From SIG307 sp045596385 (GTDB lineage Bacteria > Bacillota > Clostridia > Lachnospirales > Lachnospiraceae): 64,000 bases of DNA. A program made the position numbers and the translations under genes. Every line of letters begins with the position of its first letter. Within the stretch, counting starts at the first letter, position 1. Shown here piece after piece: positions 25,818 to 33,783 of the stretch. The notes under the pieces were generated by a model. That model did no database searches. It had not been told where the DNA came from and saw only the letters and a program-made list of their open reading frames with translations. The DNA lies in NCBI GenBank assembly GCA_045596385.1, contig JAZOCC010000023.1:61072-125071 (forward strand), written 5' to 3'.

Positions 25818-25900
25818 TGCGGATGGTGGGACTTGAACCCACACGATCGTGAAACCGGCAGATTTTGAGTCTGCTGCGTCTGCCATTCCGCCACATCCGC
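25818..25900 (-). tRNA. tRNA-Leu (anticodon CAA)
   Basis: Class II tRNA of 83 bases on the minus strand: acceptor GCGGATG / CATCCGC with discriminator A, D-arm GGCGGAATGGCAGACGC, anticodon stem GCAGA-CTCAAAA-TCTGC giving CAA, a long variable arm, and T-arm GTGGG-TTCAAGT-CCCAC. The 3' CCA is not encoded (next bases TTC). Reads UUG codons. Confidence 0.96.
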
Positions 25901-25923
25901 ATATCAGCGAAGCTATCTTGCTG

Positions 25924-25962
25924 AACAGGAAATAGTGTACCATACTTTTTCCTGTTTGGCAA
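25924..25962 (-). promoter_or_regulatory. tRNA-Leu promoter with flanking inverted repeat
   Basis: On the minus strand TTGCCA (25962-25957), a 17-base spacer and TACACT (25939-25934). A perfect nine-base inverted repeat, AACAGGAAA (25924-25932) / TTTCCTGTT (25948-25956), brackets the -10 element. Confidence 0.7.
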
Positions 25963-26027
25963 GATATATTTTCAAATTTTCAAGAAAAATTTATACAAAA
26001 CTATTAGGCTTTTAAAGGAAAGGGAAG

Positions 26028-27869
26028 CTATTCGTTTCCTGCATTTAAATCCACACCGAAAAAGTCCTCCAGGTACGTGGTCATATAGGCAGGACGTTGT
26101 TCCGCAAAGGAGCGGATACGGGCGATATGCAGTTCGGTTCTTGCAGGCCTTGCATAAATCTCAAAGGAACCTTTCAATTGGTTCAAACGTTCGTAGTAGT
26201 AAGTAAGCTCTGCATCCCGTTCCGCACACATCTCATCCAGTACCCGGCAAACGTTTTCGTAGGAGAAGGCACCGTTCATGTAGTTCAACATTTTGCCGAT
26301 GAAATACTTCTGACAATCCTCCCGTTTCAGCAGTGCCGCTAAAAGAGGAGCATATCGGCTGCTGCTCGGGTCGGAGAGTACCTGCTTTAAATCATTTCTG
26401 ATAGCTCCCGCATCATCGGAGGATTGGTAGGTACCGAAGCCTACGTCCGCATCATGGAGCAGGAAACGCCAACGGCCGTCCCTAGCTCCGATACCGTATT
26501 CCTCGCCGTCGGCGGCGTAGTAACGGAAACAGCGGTAGTTGCCCTGCGGCCAGTCGTAATTGGCCACATACATGTTAAGGGACATGTAATCCAGGTAGCT
26601 TTCTACATCAAGCAAAGCACATAGCTCGTCATAGGTGGTATCGTTTCTTAAATCTGCATAGGCGTATTTTTTATAAAGCGCATTATATTCCTTTGCAGCC
26701 GCAGCTTCTGCGGCATCACCCGTGATGGATTTGTTGCGGTCGGAACCTTCCAGAACGATATATTCTCCATCGCTTTTGCCGTTCCGGTTCTGAAAATATT
26801 TGTTACAGTAAGATTCATGAAGCCAATAAAAGCCGTAGTATTCCCCGTTTACATAAGCGAGAGCCGGAACATTGGCTTCATAGACGGAAAAGCCTGCGTC
26901 GGCTGCCAGACGGTGTACCAGTTCGTCCCGGAGAAAAGCACTCTGGAAATCGTCACCGCCGTTTCGAAGAACCAGCTTGTCATATTTGGTAATGAGGTCG
27001 CCGTCGATATCGGTGGAGCCGAACAGTTCGGTACGGAAGGAGCCTTTTCCGGCTTCGTATTCTTTTCTGGCATACAGCTTCAGGGACTTGACCGCATGTT
27101 CTCTGGAGGAGCCGCCGAAGACACGGACTCCGCCATGTTGTTCGAATAAAAGGGAACCGTCTGCGGATAAGGCTTCGATATGAACCTTACGCTCCGAAGC
27201 ACGGCCACGCTGTTTATAGTTTTCACCGTACAGAATACCTGCCGGCTCGTCAGTTAACTCCGAAGGGTTACCGTTGATGGAAAAAACAACGGTGGTGTAC
27301 CGATCGTCTATTGTTTTGCTCATAAAGTAGGTATGAACATAAGAATCCGAGCAGGCCCCGTCTTCATACCAGGCCTTGGCACGAAGAGAGTAGATATTCG
27401 GGGAATCGTTATCAGAGGCGACAAGTAAAATCGGTTCCGTATAAAGCGCAGATTTTTCTGTCGGCTCCGAACCGTCTAACGTATAGGTAATATAACCATC
27501 TTTTTTTGATGTAACCGACAATTCCAGAAAGATGTTCTTTGAGAAAAAGTGTCCGGCTTCGGAAAAACATACCTCTCCCGGTGTACCGGTCGGTGTCGGT
27601 ACCGGGGACGGTGTAGCAGTCGGCGCAGGCGTTACAGTGACTTCCGGCGGCACAGAAATTGTAGGAGTCAGTTCCGGCAAGGCTACTACATCTGAGGTGG
27701 GAAACGGTGTGGGAGACGTATCACCGGTGTAGGAAATGTTCGAATGACTACTCGGCGGAGTAGGACGGTGATCGGAAGGAGGGGTGTTACAGCCACTCAG
27801 AGTAACGATACCTAAAAATCCGCATATAAGGATAGGTTGTCTGAAACGATATCTATTGTACTTTTTCAT
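26028..27869 (-). CDS. CotH kinase family lipoprotein
   Basis: A 613-residue surface lipoprotein. Signal peptide with lipobox LSGC (Cys at about 27), then a Pro/Thr-rich linker of about 70 residues, a chitobiase C-terminal-like domain (YTLDGSEPTEKSALYTEPI, about 120-190), and a CotH-type atypical kinase domain (GGVRVFGGSSREHAVKSLKLYARK; LRNGGDDFQSAFLRDEL; YGFYWLHESY; FLLHDADVGFG). CotH proteins phosphorylate proteins in spore coats; lipoprotein versions are common in gut Clostridia, often near cell-wall or phosphate-responsive genes. It lies 41 bases after trkH on the same strand. Confidence 0.88.
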   Translation of the reverse strand: MKKYNRYRFRQPILICGFLGIVTLSGCNTPPSDHRPTPPSSHSNISYTGDTSPTPFPTSDVVALPELTPTISVPPEVTVTPAPTATPSPVPTPTGTPGEVCFSEAGHFFSKNIFLELSVTSKKDGYITYTLDGSEPTEKSALYTEPILLVASDNDSPNIYSLRAKAWYEDGACSDSYVHTYFMSKTIDDRYTTVVFSINGNPSELTDEPAGILYGENYKQRGRASERKVHIEALSADGSLLFEQHGGVRVFGGSSREHAVKSLKLYARKEYEAGKGSFRTELFGSTDIDGDLITKYDKLVLRNGGDDFQSAFLRDELVHRLAADAGFSVYEANVPALAYVNGEYYGFYWLHESYCNKYFQNRNGKSDGEYIVLEGSDRNKSITGDAAEAAAAKEYNALYKKYAYADLRNDTTYDELCALLDVESYLDYMSLNMYVANYDWPQGNYRCFRYYAADGEEYGIGARDGRWRFLLHDADVGFGTYQSSDDAGAIRNDLKQVLSDPSSSRYAPLLAALLKREDCQKYFIGKMLNYMNGAFSYENVCRVLDEMCAERDAELTYYYERLNQLKGSFEIYARPARTELHIARIRSFAEQRPAYMTTYLEDFFGVDLNAGNE

Positions 27870-27910
27870 GATAACACCTCCTCACACAGTAATTTACATA
27901 AAATAATAGT

Positions 27911-29350
27911 CTATTTTTTCCAGGTACCCGGATGGAAAAGTACCATCATCGGGATAATTTCCAAACGTCCCGCCAGCATATCAAACATCAGGACAAACTT
28001 GGACAGGGTGGAAAACTCGGAAAAGTTTCCGGTCGGCCCTACCACGTTCAGTCCCGGTCCGATATTATTTAAGGTGGCGGCGATTGACGTGAAATTCGTG
28101 GTCATATCAAAACCGTCAAGACAAATCAGTAAAAGGGAAACAATAAATATAACAATGTAGGTCATAAGCAAAGTATTGCAAGAGTGTACTACGGAATGCT
28201 CCAATACCTTGTTATCCATTTTTAATACACGGATACGCTTCGGGTGAATCTGCTGCATCAGCTCCTTACGTACCTGCTTTAGGTAAATCATGATACGGGA
28301 TACCTTGATACCGCCGCCGGTAGAGCCTGCACAAGCACCGATAAACATGAGCACCACCATCAGTCCCTTGGCAAATTGCGGCCAGAGGTTAAAGTCCGCA
28401 GTGGCATAGCCGGTGGTAGTCATAATGGAAGCCACCTGGAAGGCTACGGTCTGGATGCTTTCTCCTACGTTACCGCCGTTGGCTACCAAAGAAATCGTAA
28501 TCAAAGCAACTGCACCGAGGAAAATAAAGAAATACCAACGGACCTCCTCCATACGGAAGGCATCCTTTACCTTGCGGATAAGAATGTAGTAGTAGAAGGA
28601 AAAGTTCACACCGAACAGGAACATAAAGATGGTGATAACGTTCTGTAAATAGGTGGAATAGCCCGCAATGCTGTCGTTTTTGATACCGAAGCCACCGGTA
28701 CCCGCAGTACCGAAGGCATGACAAATAGAGTCAAACAGCGGCATTCCGCCGAGGAGTAATAAAACCGTCTCTATTACCGTCATAGCAAAGTAAATGGCGT
28801 AGAGCAAGAAAGCGGTCTGCTGCATCTTCGGAACAAGTTTACCAACAGACGGTCCCGGGCTCTCTGCCTTCATCAGATTCATGGTGGAACCGCCGGTCAT
28901 CGGAAGGATGGCAAGAATAAATACAAGCACACCCATACCTCCGATCCAGTGGCTGAAGCTTCTCCAAAGCAGGTTTGCATGGGAGAGGGCTTCCACGTTT
29001 GTCAAAATACTGGAACCGGTGGTGGTAAGACCGGAAATGATTTCGAACAGTGCATCCGGGTAAGACGGTATATCGCCGGTCAGTACAAAAGGAACGGCAC
29101 CGATAGCACTCATGACAATCCAGCTTAATGCTACAACAACAAAGCCTTCCTTGGCATAGAAGGTAGTTTTTTTGTTTTTATGCATACGAATAAGTCCGCC
29201 TAAGACGATGCACAGTGCACCGAGGATTAGGTAGATGAGGGCATCTTTGATTTCTCCGTAGAGAAAGCCGGTTAGGGCAGGAGGCAGGAAAAATATACCT
29301 TCCAGCTGTATGACCCAACCGATGATTTTTAAAATAATGGAATAATTCAT
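27911..29350 (-). CDS. trkH: Trk/Ktr-type potassium uptake membrane subunit
   Basis: A 479-residue K+ channel-like transporter subunit. Four repeated membrane-pore-membrane units are visible; the selectivity-filter-like segments include SGLTTTGSSI, GTAGTGGFG, IMTTTGYATADF and TLNNIGPGL. The ending MVLFHPGTWKK is typical of TrkH. It starts 11 bases after trkA, whose product gates it by binding nucleotides at the cytosolic face. No c-di-AMP riboswitch is seen upstream. Confidence 0.94.
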   Translation of the reverse strand: MNYSIILKIIGWVIQLEGIFFLPPALTGFLYGEIKDALIYLILGALCIVLGGLIRMHKNKKTTFYAKEGFVVVALSWIVMSAIGAVPFVLTGDIPSYPDALFEIISGLTTTGSSILTNVEALSHANLLWRSFSHWIGGMGVLVFILAILPMTGGSTMNLMKAESPGPSVGKLVPKMQQTAFLLYAIYFAMTVIETVLLLLGGMPLFDSICHAFGTAGTGGFGIKNDSIAGYSTYLQNVITIFMFLFGVNFSFYYYILIRKVKDAFRMEEVRWYFFIFLGAVALITISLVANGGNVGESIQTVAFQVASIMTTTGYATADFNLWPQFAKGLMVVLMFIGACAGSTGGGIKVSRIMIYLKQVRKELMQQIHPKRIRVLKMDNKVLEHSVVHSCNTLLMTYIVIFIVSLLLICLDGFDMTTNFTSIAATLNNIGPGLNVVGPTGNFSEFSTLSKFVLMFDMLAGRLEIIPMMVLFHPGTWKK

Positions 29351-29361
29351 AACATTCGCTC

Positions 29362-30735
29362 CTATTTTAACGGGTCATCCATAATATCGGAAATATCCTG
29401 CAATCCCTTGTGAGTGGTTACGACGATAACTTTGTCGCCCTTTTGGATAAAGTCGCGACCGGACGGGGTAATGATGCGTCCTTTTCGTACAATACAGCAA
29501 ATCAAAAGGTTTTTCTTTAAGTTTAAATTAATAAACGGTACATCCGTTACCTCGCAATCTTCTTTTACGAGGAATTCAAGTGCCTCTACCTGATTGTCCA
29601 TAAGGCGGTACAGCGCTTCCACGTTACTGCCGTAGGAGTTGTTCTGGGAACGGACATACTGGAGAATATATTCTGTCGTAATATTTTTCGGAGAAAGAAT
29701 ACTGCCGATCGGAAGGTCACTGATAATTTCGTCCAGTTCCAAGCGGTTGACCTTCGTGATTTTTTTACAGTATGCGTTCACCTTGTTGGCGTAGAGGGAG
29801 AGGAAAATGTTTTCCTCGTCGCCGTTGGTTAACGATACAAAGGCATCGGTTTTTTCAATGCCTTCCTCTAACAGCATGTCATGATCCGTGGCATCGGAGT
29901 GAATAATGGTTGCCTTCGGAAGTGCCTCGCTTAAGAAATCACAACGGTCACGGTTTCGTTCAATGAGCTTGACATCGATGCCGGAACGTAGAAGGCTTTG
30001 GGCAAGATAGTACGGAATCATACCGCCGCCGGCAATCATAACATCACGGATTTCCCGGATGGTAGCAAGCTTGCTCATACGGTAGAAGCTGTTGATTTTC
30101 TCCCGCGGCAAAATAATGGAAATGGTATCCCCTGCCATCAGGACGGAGTTACCGTTCGGGATACATACCTGGTGGTCGTGAACCAGGATACAAATCAATA
30201 TTTCATGATTGAATTTGCGGGAAAAGTCCTGCACCTTCATATTGTGGAGCGGAGAGTCCTCCGTAATAACGACCTGCATTAAGTCGACCTTGCCGTTGGC
30301 AAAGGAGTCGATGTCCATGGCATCCGGTACCTGAATGAGCTGTGCAATGGCGTTGGCTGCTGCGGATTCCGGATTGATAATCATGGAAATGTCCATACAG
30401 TCCTTCAGATAATTGATTTCCCGGAAATATTCCGGATTTCGTACTCTGGCGATAGTGCGGCACTTGCTGGCCTTTTTTGCAAGCAGGCAGGAAATGAGAT
30501 TGATTTCGTCCTGACCGGTAACCGCAATGAGCAGATCCGTATGCTCGATACCGGCTTCTAATAATGTTAAAAAGCTGGAGGCATTACCCACCACACCCTG
30601 TAAGTCAAGATTGGACAGGGCCGGTTGTAAGCGCTCCGCGGAATTATCGATTAACGTAAGTTCATGTCCTTCGTCATTTAACTGCTGGGCAAGAGCATAG
30701 CCCACTTTACCGCAGCCTGCAATGATGATTTTCAT
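29362..30735 (-). CDS. trkA: Potassium uptake regulatory subunit TrkA
   Basis: A 457-residue peripheral protein with two tandem RCK_N-RCK_C units. The first Rossmann motif is IIAGCGKVGYALAQQL; the second is VMIAGGGMIPYYLAQSL, which deviates from GxGxxG. Each is followed by a C-terminal TrkA_C domain (LHNMKVQDFSRKF; VTDVPFINLNLKKN). Gates TrkH in response to NAD(H) or ATP/ADP (family knowledge). AAGGAG precedes the ATG. Confidence 0.95.
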   Translation of the reverse strand: MKIIIAGCGKVGYALAQQLNDEGHELTLIDNSAERLQPALSNLDLQGVVGNASSFLTLLEAGIEHTDLLIAVTGQDEINLISCLLAKKASKCRTIARVRNPEYFREINYLKDCMDISMIINPESAAANAIAQLIQVPDAMDIDSFANGKVDLMQVVITEDSPLHNMKVQDFSRKFNHEILICILVHDHQVCIPNGNSVLMAGDTISIILPREKINSFYRMSKLATIREIRDVMIAGGGMIPYYLAQSLLRSGIDVKLIERNRDRCDFLSEALPKATIIHSDATDHDMLLEEGIEKTDAFVSLTNGDEENIFLSLYANKVNAYCKKITKVNRLELDEIISDLPIGSILSPKNITTEYILQYVRSQNNSYGSNVEALYRLMDNQVEALEFLVKEDCEVTDVPFINLNLKKNLLICCIVRKGRIITPSGRDFIQKGDKVIVVTTHKGLQDISDIMDDPLK

Positions 30736-30773
30736 AGGAAAACTCCTTCCGTTTGTAAATGTTTTACTTTCTT

Positions 30774-30782
30774 AGTGTACCA
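30774..30782 (-). promoter_or_regulatory. Candidate extended -10 promoter of trkA-trkH
   Basis: On the minus strand TGG-TACACT (30782-30774) with a weak TGACTT -35 about 16 bases upstream; about 40 bases before the trkA start codon. Confidence 0.45.
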
Positions 30783-30841
30783 CGAAATGGAAAAAAAGTC
30801 ACTAGGAAGATAGACTGCATTAACAAAGCTTGAATGAGGCA

Positions 30842-31594
30842 TCAGTTTTTCCTAATACGCTCCAAACGGTGAAGCTGTGGCTGCATGGTAAGCTCCGTCA
30901 GATTCAGTCCTTCCCTTGCGGTCAGGGCAAAGAGGGCATAGTCAGCCACCTCCTCCGGTGTAAGGGCTGCATCGGTGTCGTCGGAAGCGCAGAAGGAGGC
31001 ATTCCGGTACAGGTCGGTCCTGGTCATGTCCGGTGTCAGTACCGTCACGCGGACGCCGTATTTCCGAACCTCCTCAAATAAGCTTTTGGCAAAGCTCGAA
31101 ATGCCGGATTTGGTAGCACCGTAAGCACAGCCATGGGTGTTGTTTGTTTTTGCGGCGGTAACGGAGGAAACAAACAACAGGTGACCGTGATTGGTCTTTA
31201 AGTCCCGCAAAAATAAATTCGTTAATAGAAGCGGGGCGGTAAAATTAACCGCAGACAGTTCCGTGATTGCTTTTACGGACAATTCCTCATGAGGACCGTA
31301 GAAGCCTACTCCGGCATTAAGAACCAGGATATCCGGGGAAATGTGTTCCTTATGAAGGGCGTGGGCCAGTTGCTCCATGTCCGAAGGCTTACGTAAGTCA
31401 CACACATGCAGTTCGATGGCATGCAATTGCTCCTGTGTTAATACGGAAGATAGTTCCGCCCATAAGGAAACCTTTCTTTCCTGTGATTTTACGATGCCGT
31501 GAATATGAGCCCCTTCCTTTTGCAGGGCATATAACAGGCATTTTCCGATACCGGAGGAAACACCGGTAATCAAAGCGGTTTTATCGGTCAGCAT
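30842..31594 (-). CDS. Short-chain dehydrogenase/reductase
   Basis: A 250-residue SDR oxidoreductase. Nucleotide-binding motif TGVSSGIGK near the start, NAGVGFYG in the middle, and catalytic Ser (FVSSVTAAK) with YxxxK (YGATK). The start overlaps the end of the upstream nucleosidase-radical SAM gene by 14 bases, so translation is probably coupled and the enzymes may act in one pathway. Substrate unknown. Confidence 0.9.
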   Translation of the reverse strand: MLTDKTALITGVSSGIGKCLLYALQKEGAHIHGIVKSQERKVSLWAELSSVLTQEQLHAIELHVCDLRKPSDMEQLAHALHKEHISPDILVLNAGVGFYGPHEELSVKAITELSAVNFTAPLLLTNLFLRDLKTNHGHLLFVSSVTAAKTNNTHGCAYGATKSGISSFAKSLFEEVRKYGVRVTVLTPDMTRTDLYRNASFCASDDTDAALTPEEVADYALFALTAREGLNLTELTMQPQLHRLERIRKN

Positions 31595-33545
31595 GGGAGC
31601 CTCCTTCTTCGGACTCCTCGGGAGTCCAGATAAATAATTTGTCGTCGGAAATGTTGTGCCGGTAAAGAGCTTCTTTCACTGCGGTCAGCAACGTATCACA
31701 GCGTTCTGCGTCGTAGTGGCATACACCGTCGGTCAGTGTATACGGATAATGGGAAAAAGCGCAGTCCGGCTTCGCCTTTTTCAACTGCTTTAAATAATCC
31801 TTTGACAGGCGAAAGACGCCGAGACTGATGTCGGTAATTTCTTCCGGCGAAAGGACAGAGAATACCTCGTCTACAAGTGTAGTATATAATTCTGCAGCGT
31901 TCGGAACATCCAATACCGGGTCAAAACACAGTCGTAAGGAAAAGCCTTTTTTTGTGGCTTCCTTTGCGGTGGCCAGCCTGGCGTGCAGTGACGGCGTAAA
32001 GTGCTCGTAACGGGAAATTACCTCCTGCGGAGAGAGGGTAAAGGCCATGACAATATTTTTTGCCGCCGGTAACTGCTTGATAAACGGCAGAGCGGCACTT
32101 TTTGTCCGAAGCTCCAGACGGAGGTTCGGATGAGTGAGGGCATACCGGCAAAAGGCTTCCGCATGTGGAAGTACGCCGCATAAGGCGGTCAGATCCGAAT
32201 CGTAGGAGCAGCAAAGGTATACCGGGTGTTTTTCCAAAATGGTATCCAATTCGTTAAAATAATCCTCCAGATTTACAAAAACAACCATGGTACCGCTTGG
32301 ATACATGCCCTGTAGATAGCAGTAGTCGCAGTCGTACAGGCAGTTCATGATGCAGGAAGTGTACAGAAAGTGTTCCTCGCCGAAGCTTTGGCATACCGGT
32401 GCTCCCGGATAGAAAAGCGTACCGTGATTGGCTGCCAAAATCAGTGCAGGCTCTGTCTCCTGAGCGTGCAGATTTTGCCGGCTTCGGTTGAATACATCCT
32501 TGTAATGGTCGATGGGAATTACCGAGGCGTCTTTAAAGCGTGCGGTTAACTGTTTTGTTACGGTATAGGAAAGGACCTCCCGTTCCACGTAAATGTGACG
32601 GAAGGGACGGAGGAACTTTTTGTTGATTTGCGGTGTCTGCGACAAATAGTTGCAAGCCGGTAGTGAAGTTGCAGTTTGCTTTAAAGTCTGTTGCGGGGAT
32701 TTCACAAAGTCCTCCAACGCCTGCAATAGTGCCAGTGCCTCTCTTTTCTTATGAGGCGTGTCACTGCGCTCCGGAAGAGCATTCATAAAGTCTTTCCGGC
32801 TCAGACCGACGGAAAATCCGTAGGTTAGGAGTTCTGTGAGCTTCCGCTCCATGGTAACGGAGAAAGGAAGGCCTTCCGTAAGTTCCTTTGCAAGAGAAGA
32901 GATGGAGCAGGCCCGGTCGCTACGTTTCGCAGACCCGGACATCAGATGTTCCTCCTGTTCCGATAAAAAGGAAAGGAGACATTGCAGATGCGGACGCAGT
33001 AATCCGGTCACTTCTGTAGGGGAAGGGAAGGAGCCGTCGCTCAAATCCGACACCACCTTATAAAAGAAGCAGTGGGACGGCAGTACACTGTGATACAATG
33101 CGGTGGCAACGCCGTAGGCTTCCATATCGAATAACAGAGGAAGATTGCCCTCCGTTTCCGGAAAAGCGGTAGAATCCGTAACCGGTACATCCGAGGTCAT
33201 CAGTCTTGCTTCCGTAAAAGGATGGGTATAAAGCTCCGGATAAAGAGACTTGCCGGTGGAAGCCTCCGTCAGAGCGGAACAAAGGTAGCCTTCACCCACC
33301 GCGGTTTTGGCGGCTCCGCCACAGATGCCGAGATTACAAAACACATCCTGGGAAGAAGCACCGTACCGGGTCAGGTAGGCACTTACTGCCATGGCGGCGT
33401 TAAGTTTTCCGGGACCGGTGACCAATAGACGCAGGACACCGTCTTCGGATTCGTAGAAAGGAAAGGTAAAGTCCTTCTTTTTCATAGGAAACTCCGCCAA
33501 TACGGCGTTTGCTTCCGGTGTAATTGCGGTAATAAATAATATCAT
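31581..33545 (-). CDS. Nucleosidase domain fused to SPL-type radical SAM domain
   Basis: A 654-residue fusion. Residues 1 to about 200 resemble MTA/SAH nucleosidase (phosphorylase superfamily): Glu11 in AITPEAN, LVTGPGKLNAAMAVSAYL, NLGICGG, FDMEAYGVATAL with Glu142, and VVSDLSDG with Asp167, so catalytic residues appear kept. About residues 320-654 resemble spore photoproduct lyase: FLRPFRHIYVERE, TSCIMNCLYDCDYCYLQGMYPSG with CxxxCxxC at Cys403, 407, 410, then CCSYDSDLTAL and ELRTKS. Start at 33545 follows GGGAGA; the longer frame adds nine residues. The nucleosidase half could remove 5'-deoxyadenosine made by the radical half (inference). Confidence 0.85.
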   Translation of the reverse strand: MILFITAITPEANAVLAEFPMKKKDFTFPFYESEDGVLRLLVTGPGKLNAAMAVSAYLTRYGASSQDVFCNLGICGGAAKTAVGEGYLCSALTEASTGKSLYPELYTHPFTEARLMTSDVPVTDSTAFPETEGNLPLLFDMEAYGVATALYHSVLPSHCFFYKVVSDLSDGSFPSPTEVTGLLRPHLQCLLSFLSEQEEHLMSGSAKRSDRACSISSLAKELTEGLPFSVTMERKLTELLTYGFSVGLSRKDFMNALPERSDTPHKKREALALLQALEDFVKSPQQTLKQTATSLPACNYLSQTPQINKKFLRPFRHIYVEREVLSYTVTKQLTARFKDASVIPIDHYKDVFNRSRQNLHAQETEPALILAANHGTLFYPGAPVCQSFGEEHFLYTSCIMNCLYDCDYCYLQGMYPSGTMVVFVNLEDYFNELDTILEKHPVYLCCSYDSDLTALCGVLPHAEAFCRYALTHPNLRLELRTKSAALPFIKQLPAAKNIVMAFTLSPQEVISRYEHFTPSLHARLATAKEATKKGFSLRLCFDPVLDVPNAAELYTTLVDEVFSVLSPEEITDISLGVFRLSKDYLKQLKKAKPDCAFSHYPYTLTDGVCHYDAERCDTLLTAVKEALYRHNISDDKLFIWTPEESEEGGSHADR

Positions 33546-33622
33546 ATGTGTTCTCCCGATGTTACAGCGCATAAAACGTATCTATAATCAGTCTGGTATG
33601 TTGTTATCGTTTCTACGCCTCT

Positions 33623-33651
33623 ATTATAACGAAAGAAGCGGTGGTTTACAA
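33623..33651 (-). promoter_or_regulatory. Promoter of the radical SAM fusion-SDR operon
   Basis: On the minus strand TTGTAA (33651-33646), a 17-base spacer and consensus TATAAT (33628-33623), about 78 bases upstream of the start codon. Confidence 0.75.
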
Positions 33652-33783
33652 GAAAAAACGGGAGTTGGGCACGGTTTTTCCACTTTTTTCGAAAACATAC
33701 TTGAAAAATTCCCAAAAGTGTGAGAAACTATGTAAGGATTTCGGTTGAGATTGTTAAAAAATTTTCATAAAAGGAGAAAGACA

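Noticed and set aside
25338..25943. A 201-residue open frame on the minus strand across the tandem repeats and tRNA-Leu
   Set aside because: It translates the tRNA and the repeat units (the protein itself repeats) and has no ribosome site or family pattern.
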